Shown here: positions 46,274-58,312 of the stretch, one piece after another
How positions within the stretch are numbered: the stretch's first letter is position 1
Layout: each line of letters begins with the position of its first letter
Assembly: GCA_029891385.1 (NCBI GenBank)
Contig: CM057228.1
Coordinates: 85,548,964 to 85,612,963 of the forward strand
Reading direction: 5' to 3'
Length of the DNA stretch: 64,000 bases
From: Erythroxylum novogranatense
Taxonomy: Eukaryota; Streptophyta; Magnoliopsida; Malpighiales; Erythroxylaceae
Notes under the pieces: model-generated
What the model was told of the DNA's origin: nothing
Seen by the model: the letters and a program-made list of their open reading frames with translations, nothing else
The model's database searches: none
Translations under genes and position numbers: made by a program

Positions 46274-47605
46274 ATTCTCCCCTCCTAATAAAAATTTCTT
46301 CCTCGAAATTTCATATACGATTGATCCGAGAAACAGGGGAATTGTTTCGATCACTATATACTGTGTCCCACTTATTTCACTACATGACCACTTCCTGTCA
46401 AATATACTGAATCAATACAATCGATCACTCTTTTTCCTTTCTCAATCTTTACACTATCATAATTGATTCCTCATGATTACTCGTAATTCTTCACTTTCGG
46501 TATCAATAATACATATACCAGATTATAACAATATTTCCTAATCCTGTCCATGTAACACTTAACAAGTCCGAATCATCTTTTTAGTTTTAAACTGTCTTAC
46601 CCATCTATTAACACCACAATCACATAGAAGTCATTTAATCACGAATTTAGTTTCCCCATTTACCTTTATCTCCTTCTATTCATTTTGATCGAGGCGATAC
46701 ATTACGAAGCATTTCATTTTTTACTTAGCATATTACCTCCACTTTAGTATTAAAACACTAATCTTATAAGATTCTAATAACCTCGATAATAATCAACTCG
46801 ACTCATTGTCATTACCTTAGATTTCTTAATCCCTATTACAGATTCATTTCACTTATCAACATTGTACACTATTCAAAAGGTGTCACCAATAAAACAATTG
46901 ATATAACCACAATCAATCTGAACTATGCATTGATCTCATGTCCCTATGAACTCCAAAAGTACCAGTTTTGCATTTGTCTTCAACAGTCAAGGCTGTTGGT
47001 TATTCACACATATAATCATTAAAAAAAATTTCCCTCTAAACCATCAATTCACTCTTACAGAACCATAGGGCTCTGATCGCTCCTCGCTATTTCTCTAACA
47101 ATTTCTTTAGTGGTATCACCCATATCTCTTAATTCAATCCTAAATATCATTCACTCAAAAATTGGATTCATTCACAATTCTTTTATAAGGTTCGCAAATT
47201 CCAAATCCCCAATTCGAGTTTTGCTCACCCTTTTTATACACACCAGTTTTTGGAAATTCCAAAAGCAAATACTTTTTTCCCCTTTGCTAGCTCGACAGTT
47301 TGCACTCAGTAATACGCTAGGTTTAATAGCCTTATCGCTCAATTCATGATCTTCTGCCCTTGAATTTTCTATTCAATCCAGTCAATTTCATCACTAGCTT
47401 AATTGTGAAATACTCAATCGCAAAATCCTTTTCAAATCTTTCAAATTCCCGAAATATCTCGTGACCGTTATCGATTTATATATTCATAGACATATTCATA
47501 AATGTTTTTGTACAAATGAAATCTCCAAACTTTTAAGAAATATCCTGTACAACAATTTCATCAGATTGCATCTTAACCTTTACTGGGACATTTATGTACA
47601 TATAT
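46274..47605 (-). other. internal remnant of the minus-strand chromovirus-type element
   Basis: Begins with the polypurine tract (46275-46290) and GAAATTTCGAGGAAGAAATT (46297-46316), the counterpart of 35723-35742. The rest is AT-rich with no recognisable pol motifs in any frame. A string GGGCTCTGAT at 47067 resembles a primer site but is incomplete. The region is truncated by the next LTR. Confidence 0.5.
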
Positions 47606-48395
47606 TGTTGGGACCCGATCCGGGAATCGGATCCCAACCGAAAAGCAGGAACGGATACGAAGAACAAGGCAAATTCAAATTGGATAAATTGAATTCGATA
47701 ACGACAAACAAAGCGAAAGCGGAAGCAAAACGAATGCAGATCGAATACATAATCGAAAGAAGCAAATCGGAACGGTTACAATCAAAGGCGAAACAGATAC
47801 GGATCGAATTCAAACTTACAATCAAAGTATACAAATGAAGTCAAATCGAATAGCATAACAAATTTCCGACATCCATGAATACAATACAAAGACAACAACG
47901 ATCACGTTGGAAACCTAGACTAATCCGATGCGAAAACCCGGTATAATTTTTTTCCTCTTTCTTTCTTTTTCTCATTTCTTACATCTTTAGTCAATCTCAT
48001 TCAAATCAAACAGACAATTTCCACTTTTGGAAATATAACCTCATGCCAAATACTCAATACTTGATCATATTCTTATACATCCATATAAATCCCAAATTAC
48101 ATTCTTATCCCAATTTTATCGAAAATTCGGCAGCATAACGGCTGCTTTTGACCTAACCCAAACCTGCAAAGTATTCAAAATACACTTCTAAAATTCCCAA
48201 ACAAACATATAAGCATCAAAATTCACCGGACCCTCCGTTCGGGATTTCAGCATACACAACGCAAACCTAATTCTAAAACACTTTCATAATTGTAATTCAA
48301 TCTCATTCCCAAACACATACACAATTTCATATACAATTCCATACTCTCATGCCTCAATTCGTAATCCTCATACATTTTTACAAATAGGGTAAAAA
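47606..48395 (-). repeat. truncated LTR of the family found at 31340
   Basis: Edge TGTTGGGACCCGATCCGGG at 47606 matches the left edge at 31340. Parallel content follows: Lys-rich purine block, 'GATCACGTTGGAAACC', 'CGGTATAATTTTTT', and AACCCAAACCTGCAAAG-like text. Homology ends near 48395, the equivalent of about 32110. ORF 47461-47838 spans the edge and is not a gene. Confidence 0.65.
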
Positions 48396-48786
48396 TGAAT
48401 AAACACAATTTCCCTCCCTGTTGTGAGTCGTCTAGAGACTAATGTATTATAAAAATGTAAATTTCATTTATGCTCTAATGCACTTAACTTGTTCATAACG
48501 TATTAAACATGTTTATAACTTATTAAACTGCTAAAATATGTTATAAATTGAATAACATAATATTATATTCTTTAGTGTTCCCATTTCCTTTACAAGAATT
48601 AATGGGCTATAAAAGCAATACACTATGGGAATAGATTTTGCAATTGTTAAATAGTAAATATTCTTTTCATCTTCTCTACTTATAAACTTAAACCTATTTA
48701 TTAAGTTCACCAAATGTATTTTAGTTTTTGTTATGAATTATTTTATATATTAGTTTTGTATTTAGAGTGTTGAATTAACTTTTTCT
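48396..48786. other. AT-rich sequence, nothing recognised
   Basis: No ORF of substance, repeats or terminal motifs. It is the flank into which the MULE at 48796 inserted. Confidence 0.4.
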
Positions 48787-49299
48787 CTATATTTAGGCAA
48801 AAAGGTCATTTTTGACCTTAAGTTTTACATCAATCCACAAATTTAACTCTAAGGTTTCAAAGTGCACAAATAAAAGCTAACAATTAGAAAGCATTTAAAT
48901 GTAACCCTAAAATAACAAAAAAAAACTTATGACTATATGACACTTGGCTGACTTAGCAATTGTTGTGGTAATATGAGGCCCACTTTTTTAAAATAAAAAT
49001 ATAATTAATTTTTATGTAGGACCTACCCTATTTAATTTACCATTCCACTCCTCTCTTATCTGTCTCCTCTCTTTTCTCTCTCTCCTACATTTTTTTCTAC
49101 TGCAAAACCTTCAGCCCCTCACACTTTCATTCATCTCTTCTCTTTCTCCTCTACTCTCTCTTCTCTTTGCAAAAACCTAAACTCGCCATCTTTTCTTTTG
49201 CTCTTCTCTCTCCATCTTTCTCCTTTTTCTCTCCGAATAGCCACAGATGCTCTTCTCTCTCCATCGTTCTACTTTTTCTCTCCAAATAGCCACAGACGC

Positions 49300-50470
49300 T
49301 CTTCTCTCTCCTTCAACCTTTCTTTTCTTTCTCCTATACAAAACCCTTAACACCTCATAGAATGGTAGGAAACTTAAGCCACCACCATCTAGCATTATCC
49401 AGCTTACTCTCGAGTCACAAAATGAAGAACATTGTATTCTTCCAACTGATAGTGTTACAGTCTAATTGTCCCACATTGGTAATAGAAGAAATTGATGTGG
49501 GGTTTATAAGCTTGCTCTCCAACCCTTCAAGCTAGCTTTTGGGGTTGGTTCTCTCGTAAGACCTATAACAATTCGTATTAGAGCTAACACAACTCCTTCA
49601 AGTCCTCGTGCCATGCCAACGATTGGTGATGCCGACATTACAGTGCTCGCCTGATGCTAGAAAATGTCTAATTCACAGTCAGCCACGTGGGTGGTGATGC
49701 CAGTATAGCAGTGTTCGCCTGGGGCTAGAAAAGGTCTAGCGCACAGCTAACCCGCCAATGTTTGGATTGCAAAGCACGGTGGAATGTTATAGTCTAATTG
49801 CCCCACATCGATAATAGAAGAAATTGATGTGGGGTTTATAGGCTTATGAGAAGGGTGGGAGAGATCATAAACCTATAAACCCTACATCAATTTCTTTTAT
49901 TATTGACGTAGGAAAATTAGACTGTAACATTTCACCACGCTTCGCAGCCCAAGCATCGGCAAGTTGGTTGTATGTTAGACCTTTTCTAGCCCCAGGCGAA
50001 CACTGCTGTACTGACGTCACCACCCACGTACCCACGGACTAACTATGTGCTAGACCTTTTCTAGCCTCGGGCGAACACTGCAATGCTAGCGTCACCACTC
50101 GTGGGCATAGCATGAGGACTTGAAGGAGTGGTGTTAGCTTTGATACCAATTGTTACAGGTCTTATGACAGAACCAACCCCAAAAGCTAGCTTGAAGGGTG
50201 GGAGAGCTCATAAGCCTATAAACCCCACATTAATTTCTTCTATTACCGATGTGGGACAATTAAATCGTAACAGATAGTGTAGGTGCAAGGTTGTATATGT
50301 CTTCAAGGAAGAAATCTTTTGTTCATTCCACTCGGAGAAGGGTTAGATCTAGCCAAAGTGAAAGTGCTTCATTAAATATGAAAAACATGTCAAAGAGCAA
50401 TGACTTAAATATAGGACCTCGACAGGATACTTCTACTATTAGTTAGTTCTCCCTCCAAGGTAAAGTTTAT
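49300..50470 (+). pseudogene. unidentified ORF of MULE 1 interrupted by a TRIM dimer
   Basis: Left of the TRIM the plus strand reads IIQLTLESQNEEHCILPT (to 49452). Right of it, after one target duplication, the same frame continues as ARLYMSSRKKSFVHSTRR then SQSESASLNMKNMSKSND up to a stop near 50440. The open frame across the reconstructed junction suggests real coding history. No domain is recognised. Further open patches with SMSKRKLIENRS lie near 50880. It could be a captured host exon or MULE gene remnant. Confidence 0.35.
49453..50272. mobile_element. palindromic (head-to-head) TRIM dimer with one target duplication
   Basis: The left half begins TGTTACAGTCTAATTGTCCC; the right end is its approximate inverse, ending GACAATTAAATCGTAACA. 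The ~120-bp LTR-like unit, the degenerate primer site (ATTCGTATTAGAGC near 49571; inverse GCTTTGATACCAAT near 50132) and the internal passage with GTTCGCCTGGGGCTAG all occur in both halves in opposite orientation, with the centre near 49860. Flanks GATAG (49448-49452) and GATAG (50273-50277) match perfectly, so the whole palindrome inserted, or rearranged, inside one target duplication. Confidence 0.8.
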
Positions 50471-51310
50471 AGGTAAAGCTGAGACTTCTCAGAGGGATAG
50501 CAAGAGAGTGATTGAATGCTTAAGGATGGTTAGAGCCTAAGGCAGCTCGATCTGACCCAGGCACAAATTAGTTTTTTTTAAGGCAAAACGACGATATTTT
50601 ATGAAGCCTTTTTCCATCCCTATAAATGTGTTCTGCATTGCTTAAAGAAAATACCTAAGAAAATGGTAGGTTCTGATTTTAATTCTGTTGCCATTGCGTG
50701 AAGAAAATGAAGACACTACATCTCATAATAAAGGGAAATCTTTAGTTACTGAAGGGCAGGAAAGAATTTTGACGATACTTACAACTTAAAGTGGATAGCA
50801 ATTTATAATTGGACTCAGCGAGATGATTGTAGATCCACCTTCAATAGCAAGTGGCGATGGTTTGAAAAAAAAAGAGTTTTTGGATGGAAGTATGAGTAAA
50901 AGGAAATTAATTGAGAATAGATCTTAGAAGGCCAATAAGAAAAGCCTATTTGAGAAAGGCACTGAGATTTTTCGATGGAATATGTTAGTTATCCATCGGT
51001 TAATTAAATAGATAAAAAAATTAATTATGTTTATATTTTTATTTCTTTTGTAGGCCCTACATTATCTCATAAATATTGACATGACATGATGGGCCTATGA
51101 AAGAAAGAAATTAATATTGAAAACTGTCAGGTTATCATTGACCTCATAGAGAATTGATGGTGTCATATAGTTGTTAGCTTTTCCATTATTTTAAGGTTAT
51201 ATTTAAACATTTTCTAAATGTTATTTATTTGTACATTTTGAAACCGTAGGTTAAATTTGTTGATTGGTGTAAAACTTATAGTCCAAATTAACCCTTTTGC
51301 TTTATATTTA

Positions 51311-52754
51311 TAATGAAGGTCTTAATAAAACAAAGAGACGAAAATTAAGTTCACCTTAACTTGTACAATCACTAACGTAGCCCGTCCTACCACTACTCAA
51401 AATAACTATACCTACAACTATAGTAGTGGTGAGTCTAGGTCGATTCCCCAAAGAGTGTTCGATTAGCTTTTGTTATGAAAAGAGACGGTGTTTAGGTTAT
51501 GGGGAGTTTGGGTTTGGGTTTGGGTTTAAATATAATAAAATGAAACTAAACTAATGAACGAAAATTAAAGAAAACACTGAAAAAATGATGAAAGTGATGA
51601 AATTGTTGTAGATCCGATCATTAGTTCAATCTCGGCCTATACCCAATTAAGCATATTTCATTGAATTGTTGTTTTCTTACCTCTCTTAGCAACCACTAAT
51701 CGTAGGTTAACAATAAGTTCTGTTAACCTCAGTTTTCCCCTAGGTCATCTTTAATTAAGAAGAGCTCATTAATTAAATCTAGCTATCGAACGACTTAGAA
51801 TAAACTCTTTAGATTTAATTGGATAGTCGCATTACGAGTTAGAAAAATAAATTAATAACGGCAACAACCATATAAGCTAGGGTCATTTAACCTAGGTTAT
51901 GCTATCCCTAATGATTAAAAACCATTAGTTGCCACAAATGAATCTCAACATAATAATTATAAATTGTATTAAAGATTCTAGCAATGGGTTCTTGAATAAA
52001 AAAATCAAATAGAGCATTCAATAATTATTACACAACACCCAAACACTAAACATAGGATAACATAATCAATCCCTAAGAGAAAGAACAACAAACAATGAGA
52101 GGAATGCTTAACTGGGTTCTTCAGTGTCGATGTCACCTCTGAACTGGTGTTAGAAAACTAGCCTTCTATGGGTCTCCAAAGGAATGGAGTTTTGCCCCTT
52201 CTCTTCTTTAAAACTGAAAGCTCACACCCTTAAAACTAAAACCCCAAATGAAACATAACTATTTTGACAGCAAAATGTTAATTTTATACCAAAAAGTAGG
52301 GTTTTCAGGTGAGTTGTCATGCTTTTATGGGTGTGCCTATGTTGGTCACAGCCGTGAGTGTGAGTCATGGGACTCACAGCCGTGAGCCACCTTGCATGGG
52401 TGTGACATGGGCTGTAATGCCCATGCAACTAGTGTCACGAGTGTGGGGTGAAACAGCGTTGCACGTGACATAGATGGTGATTAATTTGCAACTCTTTTTT
52501 CACATAAACTCTTCTTCTTTAGGCATTTTCTTGTCTCTTCTTGCTTTAATTATTCTTCTTCTTATTCCATAAAGATAGGGGAGTGTGAATCTTCAAAAAA
52601 CAACTCAAATATAGTGCTTTCGACTCACTTTAGCTCATTTTCTTTCAAATTGTACCTAAAACCAAATATGAACTAAAGTGAGTATCTTAAGCATTTTCAT
52701 ATCATTAATCACTAAGTGTTATGGATTAAATGTATAATTAATTAAGCATATATC
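51311..52754 (-). repeat. Athila/Tat-like 3' LTR, minus strand
   Basis: Contains phrases of the LTR tail in inverse orientation (GTGAGTCTAGGTCGATTCCC, 51429-51448; GGTTAACAATAAGTTCTGTT, 51711-51730) and, on the right, borders a minus-strand polypurine tract. A hairpin-rich, GC-richer patch (GTGAGTCATGGGACTCAC) lies at 52340-52450. No gene; the ORF 52222-52428 on the minus strand coincides with that patch. Confidence 0.55.
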
Positions 52755-53446
52755 AATTTCCCCCATACTTAGCTTTTGACCATCCTCTAGCAAAACATCT
52801 AAATTAAAGTCACATACCTAAAACATTTACTTATTTCCCATATTTTCCAACAATATATAGTTATAAATAAAGAGAAAAAACTTTTAAAAACATAGAAATA
52901 ACTTAACATTCAATGCTTCTACTCATGACTAATCAACATTCATCACCTTTTGAAACTGAGCAATCTAAAGGTAGATTTGGACAAAATATGTTTAAATAAG
53001 ATAGATTCATGGGTATACTCAAACACCATTTATAATCATGAATCAAAAGACTTTTAAAGATTGTAATGTGGGAAAAGGTAAGGTAAGATGTATTTGGATG
53101 GTGTATTGCAAAAGCCATCAAAGCTAATGAAACAAGAAAAACACTCAATATACCATCAGGTGCAAAAACTAACATTCACTCATAATTGTGTACATAAATT
53201 ATGATGAATGCAAAAATTATGTTTCTTAGCTTAAATTCAGACTTTCATACCACAAAACCACATAAAGCATAACCAACTAGAAGGAATCATTCATACAGTT
53301 GATGATAATACATTGAAACTATAAGGAGTGATGTTTCAAAGCCATATCTACTTCATATGCATCATATTCAAATTACCCATTCCAACAACTTTAGGAGGAG
53401 ACATTAATCATAAATAACTTTGCAAAACAATTGCCTTTTCTCCTAG
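52755..53446 (-). other. internal region of the minus-strand Athila-like element, with polypurine tract
   Basis: The tract (minus AAGTATGGGGGAAATTG, 52755-52770) marks the internal side. The remainder is noncoding 3' region without recognisable pol motifs. It resumes after the MULE insertion at 58313. Confidence 0.5.
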
Positions 53447-54166
53447 ATACTTTTAGGGCTAGTTACCAAAAGAAGCTCAAACTTTCTTCAATTTTGCAAT
53501 TATAGCCTAAACTTTAAAAATTAACAATAAAATACCCAAACTTTCAATTTTTTTTAATTCTAGCCCAAATTTCAAAAAGAGGCAATAAAATGCTCAAACT
53601 TTTAATTTTTCAATTCTAGCTCAACTTTATCTGTTGTTCACCTAATGCCTTCAGCCTTTCGTTTTTTGTTTGTTCTTCATTCGCCCTAAAATACCCTCGC
53701 ATTACAATGTACTGCACTAGTAAACTCTTCGTTTTTAATTAATTCTTTTGATGCCTTTAGTGTGAGGGTGTCTATAACATCCCATGTTTGAGGCTAGATC
53801 CTAGAATTATGAACTGAGCGTACTATGAGAACTTAGAAATGTAATGCATGCTCATGCATCATTGTATATTCACACACAAGTGAATATTTATTGTTGACTT
53901 TTAAAATAATTATTCATGAATTCATTGACATTTTTTGGGTATAATTGATTGACCAATTATAGTGTGACATATAAACTGATTAAATATTGACAAATGGCTT
54001 ACATGCATGCTGACATATGGAGAGGTGTGATACCTACATATGGATTAATGAGTTAGTGACAGAGGTGTTACATGTAAGAGAACACGTGGTTATGTGTTTT
54101 AGATGGAAGGTTCATATGCAGCTCTCTCTCTCGTTATTATTCACCGAGATAAGCTTTTATCAAACC

Positions 54167-54314
54167 ACTGAGCACCAAGTTGTTATTCTTGTGTCATTTA
54201 TTCACTCTCTCTATTGGAAAAATTGCTTAATTAAGAAAGAACTGAGAACCAAGTTGTTATTCTTGTTCCATTTATTCACTCTCTCTATTGGAAAAATTGC
54301 TTAATTAAGAAAGT
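54167..54314 (+). repeat. 74-bp tandem duplication
   Basis: ACTGAGCACCAAGTTGTTAT (54167) and ACTGAGAACCAAGTTGTTAT (54241) begin two nearly identical 74-bp units ending AATTGCTTAATTAAGAAAG. The short ORF 54017-54304 spans it and has no other support. Confidence 0.85.
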
Positions 54315-54434
54315 AACTCTGATGATGTTTACCATGTAAATATATATATACATGCATGTGAAGTTTACGTAGTATAGTCTCGGCGAATGCATAGAATGAA
54401 TGACTTAGATGAGGAATTGAGGTTATGAATGTAT

Positions 54435-55858
54435 TGTTAGTAGTGTGCCCTAGGCCAATGGATATTTGTGAATCATGTATTAACATTATGACTTGTTAAT
54501 AATATATTATGAGGTATTCCTTTCATATATGCATGTATTTCATTTATGTAATGTGATTTACATTCCATGAATGGTATTAGATTTATGTCATCAAGTATGT
54601 GACTTGATAGTAAAACCATAAGCGTTATAACACTATTCTAGACTGTCCCTGGTCGATCAATATTGGTGGAACAATAATGAATTAAGACTAGTATGTGTTC
54701 TGATTGATGATCACGTTTTACTGATCATGGATATGAGATATCAAATCAGAAACATAGATATATGTTAGAGAACATATATTGGACCGACCCACGTAAAGAA
54801 TACTACATGGTTTCATGTCATTAGTGATTCTTAATATGGTTTGACTTTAATCCTTTGACCTGAAGTCATCATGGTTCCCTACATGAGGAATTCGGTGTTT
54901 TGATATTAGACTAAGTTATTTTTAACCGAATAACAAGTAGTCTTATGTTAGATATCAAATGAATCATGCGGAGGGATGTGAATGACGTAGATGGGATTTG
55001 TACCTCTCTTAAATGAGAGAGATATCATTTAGGCCTCTTGACAAGTGTGACTGAAGAAATGCATGGCCGTGCTCAAATGAATTGATGAAGAGTCATCAAT
55101 GTCATTTGTTATAATCAGTTAACTTGGGGATCAAGAAACTATGATTAATCAAAGGTTGACATGTACCATGCCTTGTGATTAATCTTGATATCGTGTTACA
55201 AAAAGACCGAGTTTATAACCATAGTTACAGGTTAAACCGGATTATCGATCCTCATTTGATTTGGGTAGTCATAATGTCTTGCTAGAGGCCGCTTATGACT
55301 TATGGGCCTTGAAGTGTGATCGCCCATTGCCAACATCAAATGAGCCTCTGTGGTCGCATACAAAGAGTGATGTGATCCGGGCTTATTCTCTTGGGCCTAA
55401 TTTATTAGGTATTGAATAAATATATGTAGATATATTTATTGGACTAGATTGGATTAATTTGTCAGGCTTCTATTATATGAGATATAATAGGCCGAAACTT
55501 ATTAGGGCCTCAATGGGATTAGTGTTTCTCTATAAATAGAGAAGCTTAGGTCTCATTAAAAAAAAGACACAATTGTCACAAAAGCCTAGCCACCATCCAA
55601 GAGGAAAATTGTGCGGCATTCCGGAAGAGTTTCAGGACGTGCTAGCACACCACATCCGCAGCCCGGATCGTGCATACTCGTGTGGATACCGGTAGAGGGC
55701 ATTCGCGTTTGCAGTGTCTTGGAATCTGAAAAAGAAGCAACCTATCTACGAAAATAAGATATTTTTGTACATCCTTGGTATTTTCGATTATACATCATGT
55801 TGTTGTATGGTCTTTTCCGCAGTGTATTGTGAATACTCGGACCGTACGCGATCTAACA
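54435..55858 (+). mobile_element. Ty1/copia solo LTR, 1,424 bp
   Basis: Starts TGTTAGTAGTGTGCCCTAGG and ends GCGATCTAACA. The 5-bp target duplication TGTAT is perfect (54430-54434 and 55859-55863). The internal TATA box and a leader with stem-forming GC-rich passages (AGCACACCACATCCGCAG) are typical of copia LTRs. There is no internal region, hence a product of LTR-LTR recombination. Confidence 0.88.
55531..55538 (+). promoter_or_regulatory. TATA box of the copia solo LTR
   Basis: TATAAATA in context TTTCTCTATAAATAGAGAAG, which is itself a small inverted repeat. It is followed by a ~300-bp R/U5 part. Confidence 0.7.
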
Positions 55859-56159
55859 TGTATGAAGATAGTAGTAAGCGTATCTGGACTTGAATATGAG
55901 TTTACTGAGTGTTGTGTAATTTGAGAAGTGCAGAAAGAGTAAAAACACAGTAGTGAGAGAAAGTTGTGTGATGTTTAGATTTTTCACACGCTACTATATA
56001 AGCTTGCATTTGATATGTTTAGAGCTTTCACTGGGTATAGAAATGCAGAGTATTTGAATTAGGAATGGAAAGATTGGTGGGAAGATACATAAAATGGAAG
56101 AAAGAAACACACATGCATAGGCGTGCATGAAGTTCTGACGCTAGTGATTAATAGTTCTG

Positions 56160-56335
56160 GGTTATTCATGAGTGTAAAACTCACGATCGTGGGATGAGGG
56201 AAAGAAATAAACTATTTTTGTATATCTGAAGTCATGATCACGACTCTGATAAAAGAGGTGTGTTCTTGCAATCATGCGTAAGCATGATCGTAACATCACA
56301 GGTGCAAGTGGATTTGCACGATCGCAACTTCCATG
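56160..56335. repeat. hairpin-word cluster (CACGATCGTG type) in the solo LTR
   Basis: Variants of CACGATCGTG / CATGATCGTAA / CACGATCGCAA occur about five times (56182, 56234, 56284, 56318) in a 175-bp stretch of otherwise AT-rich LTR, followed by the conserved flanking passage with ATAACTTCTTCTCCAGACAT. Confidence 0.6.
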
Positions 56336-58312
56336 CTTTCTAAATGAGGCTATTTTCTGAACATCCTTTGATATTTTTATTATAACTTCTTCTCCAGACA
56401 TCCAATTGACATGATACTTGAACCAATAGACTCATAACACATTTTTATATCCCTCCATAAAAATTGGTAGCCTTTTGAATTGATTTGAAAAAGATTGATT
56501 GAATGAAAATGAGAGAATCTGTTGGAATAGTATGAACTGGAATATTTTACTGAACGTACTTCTGTAGTTTAATTATATCTTGATCTGTAGAATTCCATAT
56601 GAGTTAATTATTGATTCAAATGAAACTGAAGGCATAAAGATGCAATTTTCATGCAGATTTCAAATTGTAATTCTAGTTTTAAGAATTCCAGAAATATGTT
56701 CTGAAGTTGCATTATGAGTTATGTTATAGCTTAAGCACAGACTGACATATTTGGAGTATAACTTTCAGTATATTGAACTAAATTGAATGATCTTAGTATC
56801 ATTAGAGACCTAATACATAGAGAAACAATTGTTTATGAAGGAAGTGTTACTTAAATCCTTCATTTTTTGGATCTTATTGATCATATATAGTTGACCAGAA
56901 TGGAATGTTTTCACAAACAGTTGAAATGGAGAATTAATTATTGAATTTTGATACAATTAGAGTACAATTGACATATACATCATTATAATACAGAAATATA
57001 CCCTATAATTTGTCATTAAACATGTGTGAGATATGAAACATTGATAAATGTGTTTATTCTATTATATAAGCACTTTTGTGATATGATAAATTGATAAATT
57101 GTTTTATTGCATATAGAAGAGCAAGTAGCGCGACCGCTTCCAGATATTTCCGGAACATCTAGGAAATAGACATAAGGGAGCAATTGCGAATAACCTAAGA
57201 TGGTCACACTTTATTTGTTCTGTATATTACTGAATGGTATTGATATGTTATTGAACGAAATTTATGTGTACTGAATTCCGGACAATATATGTCCGAGGTG
57301 ATTGATGGATGCAAACAATATTGGAAATGCTACTTGTGTGTGAATAAGTCTGCCTAATTGATTTTCTATTTCTCAACTAAAAAGTTGAATGTCAGACTGA
57401 GGTCTGATGAATATGAGATTCTGAATATGCATCAAAATTGACTGTTGTATATGGAATATTATGTATTTTATGCAGTTTATAAAATGCATGATCAGATAAA
57501 GGCATTGTGATGAGAGTATCCAGACTGAAAGTGTAGTCTTAAGTGTTCTACAATGTATATGAAAATGGTTTTTGAAATGTAATGATATTATGACTACAAG
57601 TATTTTGTTATGTAATAGGCCCAAGCAATTACTGAAACTCTGATGAGTTTAATAGTGATTGCAACTTTTGTGACTAAAATTGTTTATAAATAAATTGAGC
57701 CAAAATTGATCAATGATTTTCTGCATATCCACATGTTGTTTTATAAGAACATAAAGAGTTTGATTTACCGACTGTTTTAGCATGTCACTCTTATGGGATC
57801 TGTACTCGAATATTACTCAGGATGTTGGGTACATGTCCTATGAGGGTGGGATGTTACAATGTGAGGGCATAATCTAAAAATCGAAGGGTGAGAGTGTCGA
57901 GAGAACAAACTCCAAATGAATGAAAAAACTTATATCAAAGTATAAGGTCGTTGGGGCTATGTAATCTGACTTAGGTCAATTTTAATCAATGACATCATTT
58001 TAATTTTACTTGATTAAACAATGTTGTTTCATTAATCTTCATTTGTTATGTTAATTTTAGCTGACGTGTATTAATAATTAAGGTTTCTAAAACACATAAC
58101 AATCACATTAACAAACTTAATGGAAACACTAACGTCAGGTTAGAATTGAAAACTTTTGAAAGTTTGAACATTTTATTGCTACTTTTTAAATTTAGGGCTA
58201 GAATTAAAAAAATTGAAAGTTTGGGCATTTTATTGCTACTTTTTAAACTTTGGGCTGTAATTGAAAATTGGAAAAAGTTTGGTGTTTTTTTAGTAATTAA
58301 CCTATACTTTTA

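Larger units (their letters stand above)
48796..51301. mobile_element. Mutator-like element with ~150-bp inverted termini (MULE 1)
   Basis: Left terminus GGCAAAAAGGTCATTTTTGA and right terminus (reverse complement AGCAAAAGGGTTAATTTGGA) remain alignable for about 150 bp (48796-48948 and 51155-51301), sharing for example TAAGTTTTACA.CAATC and ATATGACAC. Flanks are CTATATTTA (48787-48795) and TTATATTTA (51302-51310), a 9-bp target duplication with one mismatch. No transposase is recognisable. It contains a TRIM dimer and interrupted ORF sequence, consistent with a non-autonomous, possibly sequence-carrying MULE. Confidence 0.78.
53773..57858 (+). mobile_element. solo LTR (~4.1 kb) nested in MULE 2
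   Basis: Starts TATAACATCCCATG (normally TGTAACATCCC) and ends GGGTGGGATGTTACA, the edges of chromovirus-type LTRs. There is no primer site, polypurine tract or second LTR inside, so it is read as a solo LTR in forward orientation. Flanks share TGTGAGGG but a clean 5-bp duplication could not be read. A 74-bp tandem duplication lies at 54167-54314, and a copia LTR is nested at 54435. Excluding that LTR it is ~2.66 kb. Confidence 0.6.
53456..58303. mobile_element. Mutator-like element (MULE 2) with two nested insertions
   Basis: Termini GGGCTAGTTACCAAAA (left) and AGGTTAATTACTAAAA (reverse complement of the right end) continue as ~170-bp inverted repeats (53456-53637 and 58135-58303) built from ~57-bp subunits with CAATAAAATG.CCAAACTTT. 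The 9-bp target duplication ATACTTTTA is perfect (53447-53455 and 58304-58312). Without the nested LTR (53773-57858) the element is only about 0.76 kb and codes for nothing, so it is non-autonomous. It lies inside the Athila-like internal region. Confidence 0.85.

Noticed and set aside
49177..49395. Minus-strand 72-codon Arg/Glu-rich frame
   Set aside because: Covers CT-rich, repetitive sequence (CTTCTCTCTCCATC repeats); charged composition follows from the repeat.
51505..51530. Telomere-like GGGTTT repeat
   Set aside because: Only about four units of TTTGGG, not the plant TTTAGGG repeat, and located inside LTR sequence.
53761..57868. Target duplication TGTGAGGG for the solo LTR in MULE 2
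   Set aside because: The repeats are not directly adjacent to both LTR edges and exceed the 4-6 bp expected, so they were noted but not accepted as the duplication.
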